Source of the DNA: DASUZD01 sp036377055
GTDB taxonomy: Bacteria; Actinomycetota; Thermoleophilia; Gaiellales; Gaiellaceae
DNA: 15,333 bases
Assembly: GCA_036377055.1 (NCBI GenBank)
Contig: DASUZD010000216.1
Coordinates: 1-15,333 of the forward strand
Direction of reading: 5' to 3'
Under the pieces are notes generated by a model. The model did not search any database. It was not told the DNA's origin and saw only the letters and a list, made by a program, of their open reading frames with translations. Positions within the stretch are counted from its first letter, which is position 1; every line of letters starts with the position of its first letter. A program made the translations under genes and the position numbers. Shown here piece after piece: positions 7,166 through 13,943 of this stretch.

Positions 7166-8139
7166 CGCGCCACCGGGTGCCGGCCGGCGAACCGTCGCAC
7201 GATCGCCTGGGCGCCGATGTTCGCGACGAGCGAGAAGCAGAGCAGGATGACGGCCAGGTACGCGATCGCCGAGACCTGCTTCGCGCTCGAGGCGCCCTGG
7301 TACTGGCTCGCAATCCGGCTCGCGAGCGTGTCGCCGGGCTGGAAGAGCGACCAGTGAATCGCGACGTTGCCGCCGATCACCTGCGTCACCGCGATCGCCT
7401 CGCCGACGGCGCGGCCGAGGCCGAGGATGAGCGCGGCCGCGATGCCCGACCGCGCATACGGAAAGACGAGGCCGCGGATCATCTCCCAGCGCGTCGTCCC
7501 GAGCGCCAGCGCTCCCTCCTTCAGGTCGCGCGGAACGCCGATGAAGAGCTCGCGGCTGACGCTCGAGACGATCGGCGTGATCATGATCGTCAGCACGAGG
7601 ATCGCCGGCAGGAGCCCGAAGATCGACGCGTCGCCGCGGAAGAGCGGGATGAAGCCGAGCGTCCGGTGCAGGAACGGCTCGAGGTGGTCGGCGACGAACG
7701 GGCCCATGACGAGGATCCCCCAGAGGCCGACGACGACGCTCGGCACGGCGGCGAGCATCTCGACCAGAGCGCCGACCGGTCCTCGGATCCACCTCGGCGC
7801 AAGCTCGGTGAGGAAGAGCGCGATCGCGATCGAGAGCGGCCCGGCGATCAGCAAGGCGCCGAGCGACGTGACCGCGGTGCCGAAGAGGAACGCAGCCGCG
7901 CCGAAGACCTGCCGCGTTCCCGGATCCCACGTCTTCGTCGTCAGGAAGCGGAGCCCGAAGTCGTGGATCGCCGGCCGTGCCTGGTCGGTGATTTTCCACG
8001 CGATCAGGACGAGGAGCGACACGGCCGCGAGCGACGCGAGGAGCGTCAGCCCGTGGAGGACGATGTCTCCCGGCCGGAAGCGCCCGCGCCGCCGAAGCTC
8101 GGCGGCGCGTGCCGCGGCCGGCGTAGCGATCGAGCTCAA
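7162..8139 (-). CDS. pstC: Phosphate ABC transporter permease PstC
   Basis: This 325-residue membrane permease has a cytoplasmic basic N-terminus (about 1-25), a first helix at about 26-48, an extracytoplasmic stretch (WDPGTRQVFGAAAFLFGT, typical of PstC), then five further helices. The EAA-type coupling loop reads EGALALGTTRWEMIR, and GRAVGEAIAVTQVIGG is the PstC counterpart of the PstA GETAP segment. The start is TTG at 8139, only one base after the pstS stop; no ATG or GTG fits better, so coupling to pstS explains how a TTG can be used. It overlaps pstA by 4 nt at its end. Length is normal for the family. Confidence 0.95.
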   Translation of the reverse strand: MSSIATPAAARAAELRRRGRFRPGDIVLHGLTLLASLAAVSLLVLIAWKITDQARPAIHDFGLRFLTTKTWDPGTRQVFGAAAFLFGTAVTSLGALLIAGPLSIAIALFLTELAPRWIRGPVGALVEMLAAVPSVVVGLWGILVMGPFVADHLEPFLHRTLGFIPLFRGDASIFGLLPAILVLTIMITPIVSSVSRELFIGVPRDLKEGALALGTTRWEMIRGLVFPYARSGIAAALILGLGRAVGEAIAVTQVIGGNVAIHWSLFQPGDTLASRIASQYQGASSAKQVSAIAYLAVILLCFSLVANIGAQAIVRRFAGRHPVAR

Positions 8140-8140
8140 G

Positions 8141-9166
8141 CTACGACTTGACCTTGTTCAGCGTCTTCTCGGAGTACGAGAGCACGACCTTGGGGATGGG
8201 GACGAAGAGGAGCCTGGGCCCGTACTGCTGGCCGTTCGTCAGCGCCCAGAACACGAAGCGGCGGAGCTCCTGCGCGCTCGAGGTCTTGGTCGGCAGGATC
8301 ACGTAGGTGAAGGTCGAGATCGGGTAGGCGTTCGCGTACTTCGCGGCCTTGGGCGGGTTGACGATCGAGAGCTCGCCGTTCGCAGGCACCTTCGTGATCA
8401 GCGCCGCGGCTGACTTGATCCCGCGCAGCCCGGGGAGTGCCCACTTGCCGGACTTGTTCTGGATCGCGGCGAACTGGAGGTGGTTCTTGAGCGTGTAGGC
8501 GACGTCGACGTAGCCGACCGCGCCCTTGGTCTGGCTCACCGCCGCGGCGACGCCGTTCGACTTCGGCGCGCCGATCCCGGCCGGCCAGTTCGCGTTCACG
8601 CCGACGCCGATCTTCGACTTCCACTCGGCGCTCGCGTGCGCGAGGTAGTCGGTGAAGTTGTACGAGGTGCCGCTGTTGTCGCTGCGGTAGACCGGCGTGA
8701 TCTTCAGGTCCGGGAGGCTGAGCTTCCGGTTCAGCGCCTTCACCCGCGGCGAGTTCCAGTTCGTGACCTTGCCCAGGTAGATGTCGGCCAGGACGCCCGC
8801 GTTCAGGTGCAGGCGGCCGTTCAGGCCCGGAACGTTGTACGGGATCGCCGTCGCCGAGAGCGCCCAGGGGATCTGCACGCAGCCCTTGCAGGCCGCGAAC
8901 TGGTCCTTCGAGAGCGGCGCGTCGCTGGCGCCGAAGTCGACCGTCCGGCTCGTGATCGCGGCGATCCCGCCGCCGCTGCCGATCGGGTTGTACTGGATCT
9001 CCGAGCTCTTGTAGTTCGCTTGCCACTGCGCGACGAGCGGCGCGACGAACGAGCTGCCGGCGCCTTTCAGCGTCCCCGTCGTGCGGCCCGTCGACGCCTC
9101 GGAGGCCGACGCGCCAAGCGCGCCGACCGCGGCGACGAGCACGGCCAGTTTCGTGAGCTTGCGCAT
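8141..9166 (-). CDS. pstS: Phosphate ABC transporter substrate-binding protein PstS
   Basis: This 341-residue extracytoplasmic protein binds phosphate and hands it to PstC/PstA. The phosphate ligands of the family are visible: S39-F40 (GAGSSF), S64 (GSGGG), D82 (GASDAPL), R161, and S165-G166-T167 (RSDNSGTS). The N-terminus is a Sec signal peptide (MRKLTK plus a hydrophobic core, Ala-rich cleavage region at about 18-25), but there is no lipobox cysteine, unlike most PstS proteins of single-membrane bacteria. The only cysteines are C93 and C96, a CxxC pair. ATG at 9166 follows GGGAGAAAGGA. It is the first gene of pstSCAB and sits below the candidate PHO box, so strong induction in low phosphate is expected. 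Confidence 0.96.
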   Translation of the reverse strand: MRKLTKLAVLVAAVGALGASASEASTGRTTGTLKGAGSSFVAPLVAQWQANYKSSEIQYNPIGSGGGIAAITSRTVDFGASDAPLSKDQFAACKGCVQIPWALSATAIPYNVPGLNGRLHLNAGVLADIYLGKVTNWNSPRVKALNRKLSLPDLKITPVYRSDNSGTSYNFTDYLAHASAEWKSKIGVGVNANWPAGIGAPKSNGVAAAVSQTKGAVGYVDVAYTLKNHLQFAAIQNKSGKWALPGLRGIKSAAALITKVPANGELSIVNPPKAAKYANAYPISTFTYVILPTKTSSAQELRRFVFWALTNGQQYGPRLLFVPIPKVVLSYSEKTLNKVKS

Positions 9167-9194
9167 GGTCCTTTCTCCCTCGTGGATTCAGGGC

Positions 9195-9232
9195 CACCGT
9201 AGGAAGCGAGCAGCTCCAGGTGGGCTACGGTG
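9195..9232. repeat. 8-bp inverted repeat in the pstS leader/promoter
   Basis: CACCGTAG (9195-9202) and CTACGGTG (9225-9232) are perfect reverse complements 22 bp apart. On the minus strand the pstS-proximal arm contains TACGGT (9201-9196), a possible -10 box about 30 bp before the pstS start. The distal arm overlaps the PHO-box repeats by 3 bp. It may be an operator, or a hairpin if transcription starts upstream of it. Confidence 0.4.
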
Positions 9233-9262
9233 CCGTGTCGAAGTGGTGTCGATCCGGTGAAG
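9230..9262 (-). promoter_or_regulatory. Candidate PHO box (three 11-bp direct repeats) upstream of pstS
   Basis: Read on the minus strand, three consecutive 11-bp units are CTTCACCGGAT (9262-9252), then CGACACCACTT (9251-9241), then CGACACGGCAC (9240-9230). All carry CAC at the same position, and the first matches the TTCACC core known from actinobacterial PhoP sites, which are also 11-bp direct repeats. The set ends 63 bp before the pstS ATG. No further unit in phase is convincing downstream. The box also lies about 57 bp before the divergent DUF1206 gene, which could be co-regulated. PhoP binding is inferred from the pattern. Confidence 0.55.
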
Positions 9263-9318
9263 CCCCGTCGGCGCGGCGCTCGCCGTAACCGCCGCGTCCC
9301 CACGAGCGTTGGCATCTC

Positions 9319-10206
9319 GTGGCCACGCAGCAGACTCCGATCGAGCTCGGCCGCCGGGGCGGCGCGGAGGTTCGCGAGAAAGCGCGCTCCGGGACGGGCT
9401 GGTACGCCGTGCTCGCGCGAGTCGGCCTCGTCGCGAAGGGCATCTCGTTCGGGATCGTCGGAGCCCTCGCCGTCAAGCTTGCCGTGGGCGACGGAGGGAA
9501 GGCGACGAGCCGCGAAGGCGCGCTCAAGACGCTCGCGAACCACTCGTTCGGAGAGATCGCGCTGATCCTGATCGGAATCGGCTTCGCGGCGTACGCGCTG
9601 TGGCGCTTCGTCCAGGCGTTCGCCGAGCGCGAGAAGCCGGGCGCCGAAGGGGCAGTCAAGACGTGGGGGAAGCGGGCGGGTTACGTCGCACGTGGCCTGA
9701 TCTACGCCGGCCTCACGTACTCGACGATCAAGATCGTCGCGGGCTCGGGCTCGGGCTCTGGATCGCAGAACGAGAGGGCTCATAGGACGACGGCGACGAT
9801 CCTCGGCTGGCCCGGTGGGACCTGGATCGCCGGCATCATCGGCGTCGCGATCGTCGGGGCGGGTCTATGGAACCTCTATCGCGGGCTCAGCCGCAAGTTC
9901 GAGGACCGGTGGCGCGCCGGCGAGATGAGCGCGCGTGCGCGGAAGTGGGGTGGGCGCGTGGGCGTCGTCGGGCACCTGGCGCGAGCGGTCGTCTTCACGC
10001 TCATCGGCGTCTTCCTCGTCAAGGCCGCGCTCGACTACACCCCGCGCGACGCGATCGGCATCGACGGCGCGCTCCAGAAGCTCTCGCAGGCGAGCTACGG
10101 ACCGTGGGTCCTCGGCCTGACCGCCGCGGGTCTCGTCTGCTACGGGCTCTACTGCCTCGTCGACGCGCGCTACCGCGACGTGTCGGCGGGCTCGGCGACC
10201 GGCTGA
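9319..10206 (+). CDS. DUF1206 membrane protein
   Basis: The 295-residue integral membrane protein is made of three repeats of two helices each, the DUF1206 architecture. Repeat starts are ARVGLVAKGISFGIVG (about 33-48), GYVARGLIYAGLTYS (121-135) and GHLARAVVFTLIGVFL (218-233). Each is followed by a second helix ending in LWRF, LWNLYRG or LYCLVDARYR. The first two repeats are joined by a polar loop, and GSGSGSGS at 142-149 is encoded by three copies of a GGGCTC unit (9741-9758). The family has no assigned function. The start is GTG at 9319 with a poor ribosome site. It diverges from pstS across the PHO-box region and heads a plus-strand run with a PAP2 phosphatase and phoU, which hints at a phosphate-related membrane role. 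Confidence 0.85.
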   Translation: MATQQTPIELGRRGGAEVREKARSGTGWYAVLARVGLVAKGISFGIVGALAVKLAVGDGGKATSREGALKTLANHSFGEIALILIGIGFAAYALWRFVQAFAEREKPGAEGAVKTWGKRAGYVARGLIYAGLTYSTIKIVAGSGSGSGSQNERAHRTTATILGWPGGTWIAGIIGVAIVGAGLWNLYRGLSRKFEDRWRAGEMSARARKWGGRVGVVGHLARAVVFTLIGVFLVKAALDYTPRDAIGIDGALQKLSQASYGPWVLGLTAAGLVCYGLYCLVDARYRDVSAGSATG

Positions 10207-10238
10207 GAAGCCGCGACCCCTGAGCCGCTGAGGCAGCG

Positions 10239-10808
10239 ATGCTCGGATCGATCGACGGCGACGTGGCAGTTTGGGTCGCGACTCACCGCGTCGCCCCGCT
10301 CGACGACTTTTTCGTAGCACTCGGCAGCGTCGACAGGCTCGGCGCGATCTGGGTCGCCTGCGCGATCGTCCTAGGCGTAACCGGACGGCGAAGCGTCAGG
10401 TGGACGGGCGCGCTCGTCGTCCTGACCGGGCTCGCCGCCTTCGCCGCCGACAGCATCTCCTTCGGCGTCAAGGATCTCGTTCACCGTACGCGTCCGTTCG
10501 ACGCGCATCCCGAGATCCACCCGCTGTACGTCGTGCACTCGAGCTCGTTCCCGGCCGGGCACGCCGCGACCGCGTGCGCCGGCGCGGTCCTCCTCTCGTA
10601 CGTCGCGCCGCGCGTGTCGCCCCTCTTCGTGGCGCTCGCGCTCGCGATCGGCTTCTCCCGCGTCTACGTCGGCGTGCACTATCCGAGTGACGTGCTCGGC
10701 GGAGCGGCGATCGGACTGGCTGTCGGCTGCTGCGCCATCCTCGCGCTTCGACTCGTCGAGCGCTGGACGCCACGGTCGCGCGACTCCCGTAGTCTGCAAC
10801 CTGCGTGA
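10239..10808 (+). CDS. PAP2-family lipid phosphatase
   Basis: This 189-residue membrane phosphatase carries all three PAP2 motifs: K78-x6-R85-P86 (KDLVHRTRP), SSFPAGH with H108 as the general acid/base, and S140-R141-x5-H147-x3-D151 (SRVYVGVHYPSD) with H147 as the phospho-acceptor. Several hydrophobic helices surround the motifs. Family members dephosphorylate phosphatidic acid, phosphatidylglycerol phosphate or undecaprenyl diphosphate; the sequence does not choose among these. GAGG lies 6 bases before ATG 10239. The stop overlaps the phoU start as GTGA, so the two are coupled. With uppP at 12247 the region encodes two possible lipid-carrier phosphatases of unrelated families. Confidence 0.92.
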   Translation: MLGSIDGDVAVWVATHRVAPLDDFFVALGSVDRLGAIWVACAIVLGVTGRRSVRWTGALVVLTGLAAFAADSISFGVKDLVHRTRPFDAHPEIHPLYVVHSSSFPAGHAATACAGAVLLSYVAPRVSPLFVALALAIGFSRVYVGVHYPSDVLGGAAIGLAVGCCAILALRLVERWTPRSRDSRSLQPA

Positions 10809-11485
10809 GGCTCAGCTTCCAGGAGGAGCTCGACCGACTCCAGGCGTCGCTGCTCGAGGAGGGCGAGCGGGTGCTGCGGTCGCTGCGCGCGTGCATGAAC
10901 GCCCTCCGGCAGCAGGACGTCGAGCTCGCCGACGAGGTGATCGCCTTCGACGACGACGTCGACTCGACCTTCCTCGGGATCCAGCAGGGCATTCACGAGC
11001 TGCTCGCCCGCCAGACGCCCGTTGCCTCCGACCTCCGGCTCGTGCTCGCGATGCTGCACAACAACCTGCACCTGGAGCGGATGGCCGACTACTGCGTGAC
11101 GATCGCGAAGCTGACGAAGCTGATCGAAGGCTTGGCGCGGGACGAGTCGTTGTACGAGGGCCTGGACGAGATGGCCGAGCGCGCGGAGGAGATGATCCGG
11201 GTTGCGCTCGACTCGTTCGCGGACCGCGATCTCGCCGGGGCCGAGCGCCTCGTCGAGCTCGACGAGCTGATCGACCGCGCGAACCGCCGCCTCGTCGACC
11301 GGCTCCTGCGGCTCGGCGGCGACGAGTCGATGCTGGAGTGGGGCCTGCGAATACTCCTCGTCTCGCGCTGCCTGGAGCGGATCGGCGACCACGCAGTCGA
11401 CATCGGCGAACAGACCGCGTATCTCGTCACCGGCGAGTTCCGCGAGTTCACGGACGCGTCACATCCGGGCGGCCAGCCCGTCTAG
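10805..11485 (+). CDS. phoU: Phosphate-signalling protein PhoU
   Basis: The 226-residue all-helical cytosolic protein contains the two PhoU metal-binding repeats: the first with DDDVD (about 49-53) and ERMADY, the second with ELIDRANRR and ERIGDHAVDIGE near the C-terminus. PhoU restrains the PhoR kinase and the Pst transporter when phosphate is ample. Length is normal for the family. The start is GTG at 10805, inside the PAP2 stop (GTGA), with a purine-poor leader, so translation probably depends on coupling. It is separated from pstB by the whole pst operon and the divergent promoter, instead of following pstB as in many bacteria. It ends 3 bp before the stop of the convergent dCTP-deaminase-like gene. 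Confidence 0.95.
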   Translation: MRLSFQEELDRLQASLLEEGERVLRSLRACMNALRQQDVELADEVIAFDDDVDSTFLGIQQGIHELLARQTPVASDLRLVLAMLHNNLHLERMADYCVTIAKLTKLIEGLARDESLYEGLDEMAERAEEMIRVALDSFADRDLAGAERLVELDELIDRANRRLVDRLLRLGGDESMLEWGLRILLVSRCLERIGDHAVDIGEQTAYLVTGEFREFTDASHPGGQPV

Positions 11486-11488
11486 CGT

Positions 11489-12175
11489 CTAGAGAACGCG
11501 AAGCAGGATCGCTGCGATGACGGCGAGGCCGAGTGGGATCCAAAGGACGCGCACGTCGCGGCTTAACGTCGACACGTTGTCCGATAGGCGAAGCAGTGCG
11601 CGCGTCAGATCTGACACGCTGAGCGTCTCGATCGTTCGGAGGTAGTCGGCGTCGGCCCGGGGAATCCTCGGTCTTTCCTGCTGGCCAGCGTAGATCCCGG
11701 AGTAAGCACGAGATGCCGCTGCGCTGAGCTCGTGGATCTCCAGCGTTGCGATCGGCTCCTCGTAGTGGAGGTACACCGATCGCGGAGAAACGTTCGCCAA
11801 TCCGAGAACCAGATGGCCACTGAAGCCAGGATCGACCTGAAGCCCAGCGAGCAGGAGTAGGCCCTTTCGGGCGAAGTAGCTCCGGAGCCCGATGTGTCCC
11901 GCGTGGCGCGGCGAGAGCCGTATGCGCTCGCGCGTTACGACAAGCGCAAACGCGCCGGCGGGAATCGAGATCGCGCCAGCCTTCGTAATGTCGATCTCGG
12001 GCGTGTCTTTGCTCTCGAGGTCGTCGCGCAGCTTCTCGATCTCGAGGCTCTTGGTAATAACCGCGCGCTCGCCGAGGCGGAGGTCGTAGCTTGCGGGCTG
12101 CAAGCTGTCGTCCGAAAGCGGGTCCACGACGACCTGGCCAGCCTCAACCGCCTCACGGATCTGGGTGTCGGTCAT
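11489..12175 (-). CDS. dCTP deaminase/dUTPase-fold protein with C-terminal membrane tail
   Basis: The first ~150 residues follow the dCTP deaminase (Dcd) pattern: SLQPASYDLRLG (24-35), GLRSYFARKGLL (97-108, equivalent to the RSSxAR motif of Dcd) and GLQVDPGFSGHLVL (111-124). The catalytic glutamate that normally follows (DPGWSGxIxLE) is glycine here (G125), and the second serine of RSS is Y100. Deamination is therefore doubtful, though R98, S99, R103 and D115 remain. Residues 181-210 look like a helical linker, and 211-228 (LWIPLGLAVIAAILLRVL) is a hydrophobic helix ending the protein, a tail anchor. ATG at 12175 is preferred; TTG 12184 would add three residues. Sampled GC is about 55-63% against 73-80% in sampled phoU and uppP stretches, a sign of transfer. 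It could be a nucleotide sensor or a divergent dUTPase; the function is unproven. Confidence 0.75.
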   Translation of the reverse strand: MTDTQIREAVEAGQVVVDPLSDDSLQPASYDLRLGERAVITKSLEIEKLRDDLESKDTPEIDITKAGAISIPAGAFALVVTRERIRLSPRHAGHIGLRSYFARKGLLLLAGLQVDPGFSGHLVLGLANVSPRSVYLHYEEPIATLEIHELSAAASRAYSGIYAGQQERPRIPRADADYLRTIETLSVSDLTRALLRLSDNVSTLSRDVRVLWIPLGLAVIAAILLRVL

Positions 12176-12192
12176 GAGCGTCAAGCCGAACG

Positions 12193-12223
12193 ATTTTACG
12201 CGCGGACACAGCGGAAGTGCTAA
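12193..12223 (-). promoter_or_regulatory. Likely promoter of the dCTP-deaminase-like gene
   Basis: On the minus strand a -10 box TAAAAT lies at 12198-12193, unusually AT-rich for this genome, with a weak TTAGCA at 12223-12218 in the -35 region (19-bp spacing). The start point would be near 12186, leaving a leader of only about ten bases before ATG 12175. That fits the lack of a ribosome site and suggests near-leaderless translation. Confidence 0.4.
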
Positions 12224-12230
12224 TTGCTAC

Positions 12231-12247
12231 AAACGCCCATGGCATTT
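12231..12247 (-). terminator. Weak hairpin after uppP
   Basis: On the minus strand AAATGCC and GGCGTTT pair (one G-U) around ATG, beginning inside the uppP stop codon and followed by TGT. It lies between uppP and the dCTP-deaminase-like gene. The 7-bp stem is AU-rich and may be a modest terminator. Confidence 0.3.
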
Positions 12248-13110
12248 TAGGACGCGGCGAAGTAGATCGTCAGCGCCAACCCGGCGAGAAAGCAGTAGAC
12301 GGCGAACGGCGTGAGGCGGTTCGTCTCGAAGAAGCGCATCAGGAAACGCACCGACAGGTACGCCGTGACCGCGGCGCAGAGGGCGCCCACGAGCGCCGGG
12401 CCGCGGACGCCGTTGCCGGACGGCCCGAACAGCTCGGGGAGCTTGAGCGCGGCGGCGGCGCCGATGATCGGCGTCGCGAGCAAAAAGGCGAATCGAGCCG
12501 CGTCCTCGTTCGAGAGGCCCACGAGGAGGCCGCCGCCCATCGTCGCGCCCGAGCGCGAGAAGCCGGGGATCAGGGCGATCGCCTGGGCCGCGCCGACGGC
12601 GAACGCCTCGCGGAAGCCGGTCCGCCGCGCGATCCGCCGGTCGGGGTCGCCCGACTCCGGCTGCGGAGCGCGCCGCCGCAGGCGTTCCGCGCCGTAGAGC
12701 ATGAGGCCGTTCAGGATCAGGAAGAACGCCGCCGAGCGGGCGGACGCGAAGAGGTGCCGCAGCGCGTGCTCGAGCAGGAGGCCGAGGATGCCGGCCGGGA
12801 TCGTGCCGACGACGAGCAGCCACCCGAGCTTCGCGTCGGCGTCGTCCTCCGCGATCCCGCGGTCGCGGAGCGAGCGGCCGAGCCCGCGCAGGATGCGAAC
12901 CCAGTCGCGCCAGAAGAAGCCAAGCAGGACGATCGCCGTCGCGAGGTGGGTCGCGACCAGGAACGTGATGAAGAACGAGTCGTTCTGGCGGATCTTCCAG
13001 CCGAGCAGCTTCGGGAGGACGACGCTGTGCCCGAGGCTCGAGATGGGGAAGAGCTCGGAGAAGCCCTGGAGCAGCCCGAGGACGACCGCCTGTCCGTACG
13101 AGATCGGCAC
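12247..13110 (-). CDS. uppP: Undecaprenyl-diphosphatase UppP/BacA
   Basis: This 287-residue polytopic membrane enzyme converts undecaprenyl diphosphate to the monophosphate, recycling the lipid carrier for peptidoglycan and wall glycans; overexpression in other bacteria gives bacitracin resistance. Both signature motifs are present: QGFSELFPISSLGH (15-28, with catalytic E19 and H28) and PGFSRSGATM (182-191, with R186). The first motif reads ISSLGH where many family members have ISSSGH. A charged cytoplasmic loop at about 140-165 splits the two inverted halves. The start is GTG at 13110 with a weak ribosome site, 10 bp after the stop of the small histidine-rich gene, so the two probably share a transcript. 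Confidence 0.93.
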   Translation of the reverse strand: MPISYGQAVVLGLLQGFSELFPISSLGHSVVLPKLLGWKIRQNDSFFITFLVATHLATAIVLLGFFWRDWVRILRGLGRSLRDRGIAEDDADAKLGWLLVVGTIPAGILGLLLEHALRHLFASARSAAFFLILNGLMLYGAERLRRRAPQPESGDPDRRIARRTGFREAFAVGAAQAIALIPGFSRSGATMGGGLLVGLSNEDAARFAFLLATPIIGAAAALKLPELFGPSGNGVRGPALVGALCAAVTAYLSVRFLMRFFETNRLTPFAVYCFLAGLALTIYFAAS

Positions 13111-13120
13111 GCGCCGCGGC

Positions 13121-13363
13121 CTACGCCGTCGTTCGGGCGCGTGGGCCGCCGCCCGTCTGGAACCACGCGAAGACGAGGCACGCGAGGCCGAGCAGGAACG
13201 CGGCGATCCCGTGCTTCACGTGGTGGTGGCCGGAGCCCGACTTGTGCCCGGGTATGAACGACGGCAGAGACTTCGCGGGCTCCGCCCAGTAGAGGACGGC
13301 GAGCGCGACGAGCAGGAGGCCGACGACCACCGCGGGGATGATCAGCTCGCGGCGCTTCGTCAC
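13121..13363 (-). CDS. Small two-helix membrane protein with histidine-rich loop
   Basis: The family is not recognised. The 80-residue protein has two hydrophobic helices (about 8-27 and 52-69) joined by the loop PGHKSGSGHHHVKHG, which holds five histidines (40, 46, 47, 48, 51). The N-terminus (MTKRREL) is basic, so both ends are probably cytoplasmic and the loop outside, where it might bind metal; this is inferred from composition. The start is GTG at 13363 with a poor ribosome site. It ends 10 bp before uppP on the same strand, so it is probably co-transcribed and may act at the same membrane step. Base use matches the neighbours. Confidence 0.65.
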   Translation of the reverse strand: MTKRRELIIPAVVVGLLLVALAVLYWAEPAKSLPSFIPGHKSGSGHHHVKHGIAAFLLGLACLVFAWFQTGGGPRARTTA

Positions 13364-13409
13364 GCGGCGGAGTGTAGAGCGGCGAAGCGGATTGCGTGTT
13401 GGGCTTCCG

Positions 13410-13745
13410 TTATGCCTTCGCGGGCAGCGAGCGCGCGTAGGCGGCGCCGCGCTCGACCCATTCCGCGAGCTGGTCGTCGTTGCCGACGTCGTCGGAGTCG
13501 ACGCGAAGCCAGCCGGCCATCTCGCGCCCGCGCATCTCCATCGGACGCGCGGTCGTCGTGGCGACGAGCGAGTCCGACTCCGCCGGATCGACGCGCACCA
13601 GCAGCCCGCCCTGGCCGCTCGCGGCGACGGCCATGTTGCCGCCGATCAGGAACGCGAGCCCGCCGAACATCTTCTTCTCGACGATGCCGGACTCACCGGC
13701 GAGCCGTCGCCGGATGCGCTCCGCCAGTGCCTCGTCGTACGCCAT
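13410..13745 (-). CDS. TfoX N-terminal-domain protein
   Basis: This 111-residue protein is a stand-alone TfoX N-terminal domain. The diagnostic core is KKMFGGLAFLIGGNMAVAAS followed by GGLLVRVDP, and the C-terminal part holds the EMRGREMAGWLRV strand. The domain is named after the Haemophilus competence regulator Sxy/TfoX, but solo copies in actinobacteria have no proven link to competence. ATG at 13745 (MAYDEAL) is chosen because it begins the first helix; the longer frame to 13826 adds unrelated residues. It is 46 bp from the small histidine-rich gene on the same strand and divergent from the 25-residue peptide at 13850. Confidence 0.85.
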   Translation of the reverse strand: MAYDEALAERIRRRLAGESGIVEKKMFGGLAFLIGGNMAVAASGQGGLLVRVDPAESDSLVATTTARPMEMRGREMAGWLRVDSDDVGNDDQLAEWVERGAAYARSLPAKA

Positions 13746-13849
13746 CGAAGCGATCGTACGCCACGCGGCCGCAACCGATTCGGCGACTTCGCCGTTCCAC
13801 CAGCGCGGACGCGAAGTCCGCTCCAAGAGACGAAAGGGGTAGGCGAATC

Positions 13850-13927
13850 GTGAGCATCCTCTGGATCATCCTGATCGTGATCGTGGTCCTCGCGCTCCTG
13901 GGCTTCTTCTCGCGCGGGCGCTGGTAG
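13850..13927 (+). CDS. 25-residue single-helix membrane peptide
   Basis: GTG at 13850 opens a 25-codon frame ending in TAG: a short start (MSIL), a hydrophobic helix of about 18 residues (WIILIVIVVLALLGFF) and a basic end, SRGRW. It has a purine-rich site (AAGGGG at 13834-13839, AGG at 13841-13843) 6-10 bases before the start, and a strong hairpin follows, both supporting a real gene. It resembles the many tiny hydrophobic peptides of bacteria; no specific family is claimed. Confidence 0.55.
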   Translation: MSILWIILIVIVVLALLGFFSRGRW

Positions 13928-13943
13928 GACCCCAGGCTGGACC

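Noticed and set aside
5382..7313. 643-codon minus-strand frame through pstB and pstA in another phase
   Set aside because: Out of frame with clear PstB and PstA motifs and extremely Arg-rich.
9741..9758. GGGCTC tandem triplet as a possible phase-variable repeat
   Set aside because: A 6-bp unit keeps frame, so copy change would only lengthen a Gly-Ser linker in the DUF1206 protein.
11489..12175. Calling this gene an active dCTP deaminase (dcd)
   Set aside because: The position of the catalytic Glu is Gly and a membrane helix ends the protein, so only the fold is claimed.
12217..13257. 346-codon plus-strand frame antisense to uppP
   Set aside because: Glu/Arg/Ala-rich shadow; the minus strand carries both UppP signature motifs.
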